Shown here one piece after another: positions 32,734 to 46,100 of a stretch of 64,000 nucleotides of DNA. The stretch is from Amphiura filiformis. Lineage: Eukaryota > Echinodermata > Ophiuroidea > Amphilepidida > Amphiuridae. The first letter of the stretch is position 1, and each line of letters opens with the position of its first letter. The translations under genes were made by a program, and so were the position numbers. The stretch is taken from assembly GCF_039555335.1 (NCBI RefSeq), contig NC_092636.1, positions 59,771,991 to 59,835,990 of the forward strand, written 5' to 3'. The notes beneath the pieces were generated by a model. The model saw only the letters and a list, made by a program, of their open reading frames with translations, made no database searches and was not told the origin of the DNA.

Positions 32734-32872
32734 AAAAAATATTATGGTATCTGTTGTAGGGGCTGATGCGTCTATTATAGAGATGGCCGGCATCAAAGAA
32801 AATACCACTGGATGCATGGGAGGTTGCACAGATAAGAGACTCCAAGACTGGATAAGGGAAGATGAACACAAT
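32734..32872 (+). CDS. Possible 5' exon of LRRK-B
   Basis: An open stretch after aatatag| that ends at a good donor (|gttagt) in phase 0, which is what the next exon needs. It could start at ATG 32744. It codes GADASIIEMAGIKENTT and RLQDWIREDEHN, with an acidic end like the linker exon of gene A (22919-23043). There is no clear homology, so this is a weak call. Confidence 0.35.
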
Positions 32873-33344
32873 GTTAGTATGATAACTTTCATAGCAGATT
32901 TTCTAACATTTCAGATTTTTTTCGAACAAACGTGATTCTAAGAAATGTCGCACGGTGTAAGCTGCCGTCATCTTACGTTTGGATAAAAAGTTATCGCAGG
33001 ATATTAACATGTTTATAGGTGTCATCACGTATTCATCAAAAACAAGGGGTCGTTTTGGCACCTTTAAAATGAGGTGCTTTGACAGTTAATATAACTGTGA
33101 TGACGATTTTGATATTGCTTTTAACAACTGTACATTGCATATCAACATCAACGGCTGACAATGATAACTTGCGAATACAACAAAGCAATGTTGGAGAATT
33201 TTGCAACATATGAAACATAAACAATAGTTTTTTTGCCTATATCGTTACTTATAAATATCCAATTTGGTTCTGTAAATAACATATTATTTAATTTAGAAGC
33301 TTGTGATGATTTGATATAATTCTTTTATTCATTGACTCTGTCAG

Positions 33345-33577
33345 AAATTGACTGCAGATTGGAAAAACAAAAATATTGTTCACCTGTATTCAAAGTGGCT
33401 TGATCATCCGAGATATTCTACCGATCTGGTTCAGATAAACCTATCTCATAATGGCCTCCAGGTTATTCCAGAAGTGTTGATTTGGGGTCTCCCAGCATTG
33501 CGATCTTTGAACCTATCCAACAATAAGCTTACCACATTGCCGTTGCCAAGTTCTCCAGATCAAATCCAATTTTCGAA
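33345..33577 (+). CDS. LRRK-B exon: first LRRs
   Basis: 233 bp, acceptor gtcag|, donor gtaagt, phase 0 to 2. It codes HPRYSTDLVQINLSHNGL and LRSLNLSNNKLTTLP, the direct match of gene A exon 22202-22431. Confidence 0.92.
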
Positions 33578-36500
33578 GTAAGTATAACCAACATTGTTTC
33601 ACGCGATCAACGCAAAATGTTTCTAAATTTAATGACCACATACGTCTAGTGTAATCCCATTTTTGTATTTGTGATAATAATGATATGAAATATATCTTAA
33701 AATTTTATTCTATAGCTATTGTTTTTCATTTAGAACAACCGTTAAACTCCTCCTCCTTCTTCTTCGGCCGCCGTCACTTCTGACGATTGGCTACCATCTG
33801 GCTGCATCTCCTTCTTCCAAGCTGTTATGTACTGAGCTAGACGCTTGGCTTGCACTAGGTTCATTGCTATTAGTGTTAAACCATTCTTTCCTCTGTCATC
33901 CTCTCGTCCTTTTCCCTTCAACTTTTCTTTCTATTGCTTGCAGTGTTAATGCATTGCCACTTCCTCTGAGGATATGACCAAGGTATATAGGTTAACTTTC
34001 TTGTTACCAACTCTCCGAGCAGCTGTCTCTTCACACCAAGTTTCTGTTTGTTCTTTTCTCCTTCCAACTGATGTTTAGCATTCTTCTCCAGAAACACATT
34101 TCAGCAGCAAGCACCCCGGTTCTCATCTGCTTTAGTCATAGTCCAGCCCTCCAAGCCATAGAGGAGTACACTCCATACCATTATCTTGATCAGTTTCATT
34201 TCAGTTCTGTTGCAAGGTTTCGATCATTCCACAGATCCTGAAGTTCAATCATTCTTCCTTTGGCCATTCCAATCCTGGCTTTGATGTCTGCCGTGCAATT
34301 TGCATTGGATGTTTTCACCGAGCCGAGATACTTGAAGTAGTTGACATGTTCAACTTTTTCTCCATCTATTTTGATGTTGTTCTCTTTTCCTTCTGCCTCT
34401 GCAACAAGAAGTTTTGTTTTCTTCACATTGAGTTTGAGATTCATATCTTTGCCAGTTATATCTTTCGCTGTTGCCAATCTTTCTATGTCCTCTACTGATG
34501 TTTTAAGGAGTGTGGTGTCGTCTCCATATCGGAGATTAGAGATTAGTATGCCATCTACTTTGATGCTATAAGTCTGTATCCACATTATAAGCGTCCCTCA
34601 TCGCTTTCTCTGTGTTTGTCACGAAAAGATATGGTGACGCACTGCAGCCCTGTCTCACACCTTTAGTCATGCTGAACTCATCTATATTTTCACCATTCCA
34701 TCTGATCTTTTCTCTCTGGTTTACATACATATAGAATGATTCTATGGCTATTGTTTTTCCTTTAGACCAACCGTTAAACTATATCACTGCAATCTCGACA
34801 TATTAAACGTCATTGCAGGCGGCATAGGTCACGCGACACGTGACGTTCGAGGCTGGCGAAAATACAAGGCTGACAGCCCCATTCAAAATACACGGTTAGC
34901 ATTTATAAATTGAAAAATAACATACGTACAGTGTGGTACATTGTCGTACCCCAACGGTTTTAGAGTAAGATAATTTTGCTTTGACACCACATAACAAATT
35001 TAGAATTGTTTGTGAAGATTTCATGATTATGTGTTAATCCAATGGCGACGTCAAAAATTGCGATATCGCTTCCACCACCGCCAACTAATTGGTCTTTTCT
35101 CTTATTGCAGATTAGAAAGCTTAGACCTATCAAACAATCTTTTCGAAACGTTCCCTCCTGCCATCTGCCAATTGACGTCTTTGTCTAATCTTGTCATGAA
35201 GAACAACAGAATAAGTCAACTACCAGCGACACAGGATTGGTCTTTGTATCATCTGAGGAACCTCGATTTATCCCATAATTTGCTGAAGCATGAAAGCTTA
35301 CAGTACTACACAAGGTATAATGTTAAAATACATTTAAATCTCATGAATGACAGTCTGCTCAAATCTTGCAAAACTAATACTGAAACACAGAAAATCTAGG
35401 CTATTAAAAAAGCTACGGATTTAAACAGCGCAATTACACAAGATCATTGAGCTTTACAGGATATCGCTAACCACCATGACCACTATGGCCCAATACACAT
35501 CTTATAAACCATTTAGCATATAACTCAGGGAGAACCCTAGTCAGCCGAAATACGGTATATAATTACATTGCAGCCAGGATCAGCTACCCAAGTTTTATGA
35601 GGGTAGACCTGGATAATAATTAGTATTAAGTTCTTTGCTCGATTTAATTACCGATTGAGCTGACTGGCATGTGTGTCATTGAAAAAAAACCACACAACAA
35701 CAATAAAAAAACCCCCAAACAATGCAGGCATGTAACATACAGTATTCTTCTACTGCATTTTTTCAGACAAAATTCTACATCCAAACGGTGGTTTAGGAGA
35801 CAGGAGGACGACGAGCTGACAATAGCACTGACAGAAATCGAGTTCCCACAATGTGTATGTTCCAGTTTGATCTCACTCAACTTGAGTAATAATCCTATTA
35901 TGGACATACCGTGGTCGATATTTGAGATGAAACAATTGCAAGTTCTCAAACTAGATGGGTAAGAAATAAATTTGGTAAAACATTCATGTCTTTAAATATT
36001 TTTTCATACACGTACCAACATTTCATTTCATTATTTTTTGCTTTGTATGAACACTCAATGATTCGTAGAATATAACTTTCAAAATCATTTCTATACCTGC
36101 AATTCATGCACCTTTTTATTTATCTCAAAAAGGCAGATCAAGAAGCAGAAAAATAACCTAATTGAAGACCTATGCATCCTTTTATTTGTGTTATTGAAAT
36201 TTATGCAATTGTAGATTACCAAATTTGGAAAGACTTCCAAAAGAGCTTGGCAAACTGAACAATCTACACAGATTATCACTGGACGGAACAAATATATCGT
36301 ATCCACCAGAAGTCAAGGAACTCAGTGACGGGGTGCAATCTACAAGCAAGATCAACGTGATTAAACAGGTTTTATGGAATAAACTCTATGACTGTCGAAC
36401 GTCGAGAGTTATGAAGCTGATTATTATTGGTCCTGAGGTGTGTACAATAATCAATAAGATCACGTTAGAATCATAATGTTTCTACAGTACTTTTCAAAAT

Positions 36501-39500
36501 CGCGTTTATTTGGCACGTCAAATCACTGTGCGGAAACAGCTATCAAAGTAAAATTCTTTTACAGCAATGTTTTAAACATATTGCAAACATTGACGACGTA
36601 ACGGTTTTCCTATCTTAACTTTTGTTTAAATTACCAGAAAAGCGGCAAAACCCACCTAGTTACACGTTTAACAGACTCGGCATGGCCAATGGAGGATAAA
36701 GGTGTGAATATCCAAAACTGGTGTCTGGCATTCACCAAGAAGCAACGGGTAAGAAGTATTAAGAGTCTTGAAGGTTTACCGTTTACCATTTGATCACCTC
36801 CTGCTAATCTTTGTAATTAATTTTCTCATGGTGTTCCTGAACCAAGAAAGTCTACCATGCTGCAGTCTTTTGCTTTTCAAAGAATCTTTGTGCAATGTAT
36901 GGGTGTAGTGGTGGTGATCATTGGCGTGTGCAGGTTTTCAAAGGTCGGTGGGGGAGGGAGGGACGGGTCTCGTTCCTCGGACTGTTCTAAAATTTCAGCA
37001 GTAATAGCTAATTCCCCAATTTCCCCATCGGGTGTATTTAACCCGTCTGACTGACAAAAGGGGCACGTACATGCCCCGACCGCCTTGATCACGTCACTGG
37101 TGGTGGTGGTGGTTATGGTGTGTAGGGGTGGGTGTGTTGGGGGTATATAGGCCTATGTGTTTGTTTCATATGAAAAGGTTTGACTACAAAACGATTCTCT
37201 TATAAATGCATCTACGCACAGTTTCCACCTCGATACACCTGAGCACACAGATATTTCCAGCACAGCGAGTCTAGCCTACGCAGTCTGTGTTATACTACAC
37301 GGTTGAGTGCATAGCATCATAAGAGCTGTGTGAGATCTAGTGGAAAATAGTGATCTGTGATTGGTTTTTCTCAGAACCTCAAGTGTTCCCTTCATCCAAT
37401 CAGGATTTATTTTATATCGAACGAAAGCTAAGACCTCCCCCTAAAAACACTTTTCTCATTAGGTCAACAGATAACGAAATTCAATGTTATATAGCAAGGC
37501 GAATGTGGTAAATCTGTTGAAAACTACCTATCCAAGCACATTTTTCGACCAAATTGTAGCTTTTAAAAGTCAGAACCCCAAGTGATCCTTACAATATTTT
37601 TCACATTTTATGTCATTAAATGAAAGAGCACACTTATATTGTCCATATACTAGCCTCATGTCAATGAGCAATGGCCAATTCTCTTTAAATTGCAAATCTT
37701 GTGCAAAAAGTTTCGCATATTTTCGTCTGTTTTGTCATACGGTTGTAAATTCAATGAACTATGACTTTGCTAAAGATCTCTTACAAATTGATATGAATTG
37801 AATTTCTAATCTATTTTCTGAAAAGCATGCATAGGTTCCCAACCCCCTGTTCCCAAACCTCTAAAAAGGTTTCATTATACTCATATATCTTCAGTTCTCA
37901 GCATGGTCCCTTCGCAACACTCGCGCTCTGTGTAGAAACCGGTCTCAACAGTGTTGCGCGTACTACACAGCTTGTTCAACGAATGAGGTACCAATATTTC
38001 AAGACGTTATTTCATTAGCCAATCAGAACCCACTTTCCGTATTTCCGCACACACACTACATCGGCAAAAACAAGGGCGAAGGAACTTTGACAAAGGCCCA
38101 GAATAAATAGTATACTGTAGTGAATTGAAGGTACAATTTCGAATCCTGCTTAAATTTGCTGGATGTTGTACAAAATAAATATCATTATTCACTTTGATAC
38201 AGGTCGGGTCTCCAGGAGAAATTCAATTCACCGTATGGGATTTGAAAGGAGGATCGTCATATGCAACAGTCAACCAATGCATGTTAACCCACAGAGCTAT
38301 GTATATCCTTGTATGGGACCTAAGAAATGGCAAAGAAGAGATCAGTAAGCTGCAACAATGGATCCTTAATATAAAGGTAATTATTGAATGGCAACTTCAG
38401 ATGTAGATCTCAAGAACATTTAGTTTCAAAGCACTGTTGTATTACATGGGTAATAAGCCTGTAAATATGCTGCACAATATCCGATGTTTACAAAAAACAA
38501 AACAAAAGAAGAGAATAATCATTAAAATAACTTTTTCTAACCACGTTTTAATGAAGTTTGTATAATTTTCACAATAATAATTCTTTCGTTCATTAACGTG
38601 TTTATGTAATTGAAACCATAAATTGTCAAATACAGCCTGTCTCAAAAAAAATTGTGCAAGTGAAAAGCCCTCTTTGGCAATTAGAAAATACAGTTGTGAC
38701 ATAATGCTTACATCAATGTCACAGGCGTAGTCTTAGCTCTCATATGCCGTTTGTTCTGTTCAATTTGCTTGTTTCAATTTTGAGATATGTTTATTTAACA
38801 ACGAAAGGGTAAAATCACAATTGTGCCACTTTTACCATGTTTACTAGTGAAGAGAGCTGTACATGTAAATCAATGATAGCTGATGTTGATGCGTCTAATG
38901 CACTCCAGTGGCGTAGCCAGTGGGAGGTGGGGGTGGGGGGGGTGGGTGGTGAGGGGCAGGGGGCCGGTTCATGTAAGGCCGTCGGTAGACGGAAGGTGTT
39001 GGTGAAAAAAAATTGGGTTAACAATAGGCTATTATTCACCCAGGGTGACCGGAAAAAGGGGAGAATTATCACAAAAAAATGATGAAAAATTGTGAATGAA
39101 ATTGAATTTTACATAAAAATTGTGTGTTTTTATGTTGGTATCGCCTATTATCCTTTTTTTTCCCTTTGTTTGCTCTTCAGTTTTTCAAACCATGCAAAAA
39201 ATGTTTGGGTCAACAAATCACAACTTCCGTCGGCAAACAATATTTCCGTCGGTACATTTACAAGTTGTGCCCCCTCGGTTCAAAAATCCTGGCTACGCCA
39301 CTGATGCACTCCCCATTTCGGGGCGCATGCATTAGACGCATCAACATCAGCACGCGTGCATTATTTTGTCTAATATCTCTCCCAACAAGTAATACGCGTT
39401 CATTAACCTATAACATGTATAAGTGCGCAATATTTGTTTGTCTTTTAACATGTCTTAAGTGACTAAGAGAACAGTATTTACCACGATAAAATCATTGACA

Positions 39501-41422
39501 CGCACTTGCAGAACAGCAAAATCTGAAATCCATTTTTACAGCAGAATGTGAAATATTTATTTATTTTTAAATCTCTTTTAACTCTATTCACGCGGGTGTC
39601 AACTGCAGACGACAAGTTTCCAAAAAAAATTTAAAAGTCAAAAATTTCAGAAATGTGAATTTTCATGACCATATCCGGAATCAGCATGAAAAATGCATCA
39701 AAATGAGTACAAACAAGCCTAGTATTGGTTCATTGGTTCTTGAGATAGCTCTTGATATTTTGAGAAAATATCTCAAAAATTGGGACTTTTGATGTTGAAG
39801 CCTATGGCTAGCATGCAGAGCATTAAGTGGAAAAAGAGAATCATCATTCCTGCATCATGATAAAACAGTCAAAACAGTCAAAAAAAAATTTGTATTGTGT
39901 AATTTATGCATTCTTTTGATTTCACGAAGGAACTCTTGATAAACTAAATGCTATCACTGTTACATATGTTACATGTAAAGCCCCTTCCCTAGTAAAAGTG
40001 GCACAATTGTGATTTTACCCTTTCGTCTTTAACTAAACATATCTCGAGATTAAAACAAGCAAATTGAACAGAACAAACGGCATTTGAGAGCTCAGACTAC
40101 ACCCTTGACGTTAATGTAAGCATTGTTTCACAACGGTATTTTCTAATTGCCAGAGAGAGTGCTTTTCACTTGCACAATTTTTTTTGAGACAGGCTGTACA
40201 TGTTAATACATGTTAATTTCCAAATTGAAAAAAAAAATGATATGACATAAACACACGGAGCGTTTTCTTTATTGTTTTATTAGGATTATCATACTACTCA
40301 AGTTCCATAATACACCATTCGGCCAATGAACCTTTACTTTGCGCAAACAGATGTGATATCTATACTTTATAAAGATCAAATTCGGTTAATCATCAATCCA
40401 CGTCCCAATGATAAAACACAGATTGAAACCAAACTTTTTACCTATTCCAAAGGTTATTTAAACTTAAAGTGCTCGTGACTACCACAGCAAATCAAACTCA
40501 TGGTTTCTAAACAAAATCAGCATGAACCGCATGTAAAGTTGCCCAATGTTTTTCTCAACCATCGGTTTCTATAAGACAGGGAACTATCGGAAGTCGCTGG
40601 AGCCAATATTGCAATGTCACCAATTATTTTCTTCACCATTGGTTTCTATGGGACCGAAAATGGTCAAAAATCGCCGGGGTAATTTTCAAAAATCCTAATT
40701 GGGCTACCAAATCGTGTGTTTGGCAACCTTGAATAATTGTTGTGGTTCTCTTATACTGATGAACCCGAGTCAACTAAATAAACATGGTAAACCGTCGATT
40801 TGTATTATACCGTACCGACCAACGGACTGCAACATCTATTCATCTATTGTTTCCGATTAGAGCGCTGGAAAATGTTGCCAATTAATATTCGTGACCCGGC
40901 AGCACAACTGAGCCGTAAATTTCCTAAATTGTATTCTGAGTTACGGTGTAAAATGTGTACGAAGGTCGTATTCATCGGTAACTTAAGGGAGGTGTCATGA
41001 GCGAACCGTGGTTTGGATTCCAGAGGGAGGGTGTCTGTAAGAGGCACAGCCATCAGAAAATGAATAACTGAGATCGCGCGCCAAATAAACTTACTGCAGA
41101 AATTTTCCAAGTCTTTAAAGAAATAGGCATAGGTGGGAATCGAACCCGTCACCTTCCGGTTCTGAATCAACGGATAGTATCACTAAGCCAACTTTCTATC
41201 TGCACTAAAACCTGTGATATTAATTCTTGATAATGCTTAACGGAAAAAATCAATACTAATGTACGATGTCATTCAAAATCAAATAGAAATCCCACAACTA
41301 AAGTAGCAATCGATAAATCTGCTCACTCAATCATCAAATAATCAATCGAAAAATAAATAAATAAATAAATAAATGTGTCCGTTCTCTCGAGCCCCAAAAC
41401 GTCATTAAATAAATAAATAAAA

Positions 41423-41502
<80 letters not shown>

Positions 41503-43030
41503 ACAAAAAGAAATTATAAATTAGTTTTTCTAGGCCCTAACGTTGGAAAAATAAAGCAGCATAAGAAAAGTGACAGACGCACGGTTTCGAACAAGCGACG
41601 CCCAGAACAGCAACTTAGAAACCACAACGCCTTAGACCGCTAGGCCATAGAATCACACAGTTTCTTCGAAGTCAAAGAAATGTATTAACCTTTAACGTTA
41701 CGCAATATTGGCACATGACACGGGCACATGTCTGCGGGTAAAGATACTGCATGATCGAAAGGCGCATAAATAATCTAAGGGTCTATCCCTGAAGTTAATG
41801 GTCATTGACATGTAACCAATTCTTTGTATACCAGTGTATATACCAGCTACAGTCAACATATAAAAAGAAGTATATTGTTAGGCGTAGACGCAATCATCAA
41901 TGCGGGAAGTATAAAACCATAGTCGCCACTCGTGCACTTGTTTGAGTCCACGGGTATTCCGAAAACAGCCTTCAACCCTGAAATCAGAGGTCGGTTTTGG
42001 GTTGTTACATGCAAAATTATAAAAGGAGCAAGACCAGATATCAACGTTAAATCACGGTAAGCCTAAAATCGCATCGAAAACGCCAAAATGCAGTCACAAA
42101 ATGTATAATATTACTAAATCACTAAAACGAATTGTAACGTAGGTATGCAGAAAAGAGTTGTATTAGCAATAACAAAGTATGTGCAAAAAGATTTGTCTTT
42201 GGCATGTCGCTTTTTTAAAATATCACCAAAAATATCAAATTTTGGAAAAACGCCCCAAAATTTAAAACAAACAAGAACCTTCCAAAATAAATATATATTA
42301 ACACTCGGCGGCCAAGTCACTACCTGTCGCTGTGATTTGGGGTAACTCGTTGCTTCCCTTCTCCAGATACCTGTACTTCAAGGTCGCTCATACCCCACGC
42401 CTTAAGCTGGCCCGACATCTGTCTCATTTTGATAGTCAAAAACTAATCAATAATCCTATTGTTGAAGTGGATAATAAGCTGCTACCTTAGATGGCTATAG
42501 AACTTTTAATAGCTCTGGTCTTTGTTTGCTTTGGCTAAATCCTGTTCAAGGGGTGGGTTACCAGGCAGTGTATTTTGCACAGGTATGCATAACCAACAAT
42601 TAACAATGAGAGAACTTTCTTAAACCTCGTTGACTTGGGATGATTTGAAATGACCGCCAATTATGACTGTTTGATATTTATTGCCAGCAATGTGGAAAAA
42701 GAGACACATGTAAAAACGTAAAAGCTATAATTTTGTTGAAGAAGCAAAGTTTAACAAACCATAACCCCGCTTCTGGATATCGTTTGAAGTCAAATGATAT
42801 ACCATTTTTAAGTTTATGACGTTTATTTTTTAAACACGAAATAAAACAAAATTGACCGGGGGAGGAATTTACGGCTCATTCGCCGTGAACGGTCACATTC
42901 ATGAGAGTGTACTTTCACCGTCCAGAAATTGTTTTCTTTTCCTTCCTCTGCATACTATTTCTTAGGCCCACACTCTCTTTCCCTCTCTCCCTTTCACCCC
43001 TTCTCCATCTCTCCCACTTTCCCTCCCTCC

Positions 43031-43121
<91 letters not shown>

Positions 43122-43123
43122 TT

Positions 43124-43179
<56 letters not shown>

Positions 43180-46100
43180 TTGCCTTATGTACTGTCGGCT
43201 ATTCAATCACACCCGTGGGCTGTATGAGAACAAAAGGTACCTCTCGCTCAAGTTTGCGCTTTCACGCGCTTTCGTTTGATTATTGACCGCATTATTGACC
43301 GTAGCCTGCCTTGTAAAGCGTTAATACGCTGTCAGGTCAGTTACCGATTTAATGACGGAATCCCTTTGTCCTGAACAAAAGGTACCTCTCGATGAATAGC
43401 GTGTCGGCAAACCAAATCGGCACAAAGGAACACTGCGTTACGTAATCTATTGCACCTCCATGTAATACAAGCTCCTTGGTACCAACTGAAGCGGGCGAAG
43501 TTATTAGTTCACCATGTTGAAAAGTCGGTTTTCATCGCTACCCGCGCTCGGCAACTCGCAAGAGAAATCACACCACTAAAATCAAGTAACATAGTAGACG
43601 ATGTGAAAGCAATCATACTTGTTGACATTGGTAGCAGTTGCCCTGTCAAATTGAGAAAAATTCTTGTTCTGATGCAAAGTCGCAAATAAAGATTTATTCC
43701 AGGACTATTTGAGTTGATATTATTTTATTTTGGGGGAGTTCTGAGGCTTAGAGACACGAGTTTACTCAACAATATAAGTATCCAGGTTTGTGCAATTATG
43801 CTGTACACGATCTCACAATGTTAGCCTTCCGATCTTTGTCTATAAGAAAATACTCACTTGAACCAAACAATTGCTTTATAGGTGAAACAATTCCATTTGA
43901 ATAGCTGCTATTTTACACGGTAACGTATACAAGGGATTATATTTGTGGTGTGGACCCGTAAGGCACTGCACGGGTTGTAGAGGGATGGGTTGTAACAGCC
44001 TGGTCTGTATACAAAAGACAAATCACATGTTTGAAAAAAGTGGCACAATACAAAATTAATATAACCTGTAATGAACATAATTGGTATCTGTCTCTCACCT
44101 TTGTTTCCAATGGACATTTTATTGTGAAATGTCATTGTACAAGGAATACATTAAAAAACATTCCACATAGCCCCCGAATGAAAAGTATTTAATTATCTTT
44201 GTAATCACTCAAAAAGCATTTTGTGTGAATTTTATAGCCGAACTACAAGTGCTATTAAATTTTTATGAGCCTTTTTATTTTACATGTAAAGTCTATGGGG
44301 GTTACGATTAGAAATGGACGGCAATATTGAAAAACCCTCATTTTGGGCCATTTTAGACACTAAAATGCCCATAAAAAAGAGTAGCACTTAGTTCGGATGT
44401 AAAATTCACACACAATGCTACTTGAGTGAGTACAAACATAATTAAATACATTTCATTCGGGGGCTATAGCAAAAACAAAAAATGTCCTATACCTTAATGG
44501 TTATGGAACCAAGGTGCTCTGTCTAATTAAAACCCCGGGTTGAAATTATTAACTTCATTTTGGGTAAAAATCAAATGAAGCAACAGCACTCATGATTATA
44601 GTTACTATTGACATGTAAACTAACCCATATTCTAAAGCCTACTCTGCACCGTATCGCAAGCCAAGTGAATCTGCTTTACCTTTCACAAATTCACTCAATC
44701 TTCTCGCCCTATAATTGAGCTACATCGGTTTTTGCTAAACTCATAATGAGTGAATATGGGCGCTGGAAGTGGAGCCTTGGAAAACTATTCTTCAGGTGGC
44801 ATCTATTTATGAATAGGGAGTCGGATGCTGTATTATTTATAACTGTATTAAGACAAATCGGTACGAATTCACCCGTTACCATTACATACTGCAGTTACTG
44901 TCCGTTTTCCTATACACAATACACAGTGCTCTCACCATTGACGCGTGACCTCTACAAATGATGTATGTTGGAAGAATGGGCACTTGCCTAGTTAACATCA
45001 CTGTGTGAAAAATAACCAGCCAATATTTAACTTATTCTCCAAACTTCTAGCAAATTTATTTCTCTAACATGACCTAAAATTACAGCTAGGTTAGATGTTC
45101 AAAAATAGTCGCACTTTTGTAAAATATGAGTGAGGGCAAGGCATAGCTAGCCAACTCCCCGTGTTAATTGAATGGAGATTTGACCGAAAATATTGGTATC
45201 GGACCGCTCACTTCTGAAGGATGCCACAAAAAACGGTACAAGCTACATTTAAACTATTCTCTGGCAATCATCATGATGAGTTTCTTATATAGTATGCCGA
45301 AATTGGGTACTGTAGGTGATTGACAAAGGGTCGCACTTTTGTGTTTTAGGAAGGATATGTAAACGACAGATAACACCAAAAATATGAAGAAATTATTTCC
45401 AAACCGTGTTAAGTCAACAATCATTATGTTGCTCATTTTCAAGAATGCTGGTTAACAAAAAGCAGGCCATTGTCTCATTTCGTGAACAAAGGTCCACTAC
45501 CATTGTTTCCTTGCGTTTCCTTTATAATCGGTTACCCAACTGAAGCTATATTATAGCAGCTCATTGCTATATCGCACATATAAAACAGACACATGTGCAC
45601 AGCCAGAGAAGATCCGATTTAATCAGTTGAGCTGTTTCAATGAGTGTTATTTTGGTTTAATAGCTTTTAATGGGGGTTAAGTCCTGCAAAGGTCGAGGTG
45701 AATTCTACTGTAGACATGACTGCATCATGATGCGAAGTTCAAAAAGTTCTTTACCTATAGTTTCACCTTGTTACTTTCAGTCGCAATGCCGGGGCCTCAA
45801 ATCCCGCATCATCATTGCCGGGACCCACTTAGATAAGATACGCGGAAGACACAGAAGGAAAGTTAAAAACCACATAGGATTCTATTCCCAGCAGCTAATC
45901 GGCGACAAGTTCCCTGAACTGCGGGAAAATATGATTGACGTAGATGGAGAGGAGACGGGATTTGAAAGTATCGTCAATTTGAAGAGACTTTTATTTTGCA
46001 CTGCGTCAAATATAAAGTATCGGTCGAGGTTTAATGCGCTAGAACAGCCTTTTGCTGGGAGACAGGTACGTGTTGTTTCTAATCTTCCTTATTTCAGTCA

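Larger units (their letters stand above)
40889..42897. mobile_element. Possible 2-kb element with gagccgtaaat ends
   Basis: Left cgtgacccggcagcacaact-gagccgtaaattt and right aatttacggctcattcgccg-tgaacggtcac are inverted, and the left 110 bp resemble the hairpin at 17048-17294. The interior holds tRNA-like pieces and an AAAT microsatellite. It could also be two separate fragments. Confidence 0.45.

Noticed and set aside
36877-37092. Minus-strand frame with CPFCQSDG and a Pro-rich end
   Set aside because: It sits in a gene B intron on the other strand with no splice signals or recognised family. Possibly an old element fragment, but not supported.
42901-43279. Long plus-strand frames of Phe, Leu and Ser
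   Set aside because: They are translations of the CTTT microsatellite; no homology and no splice support.
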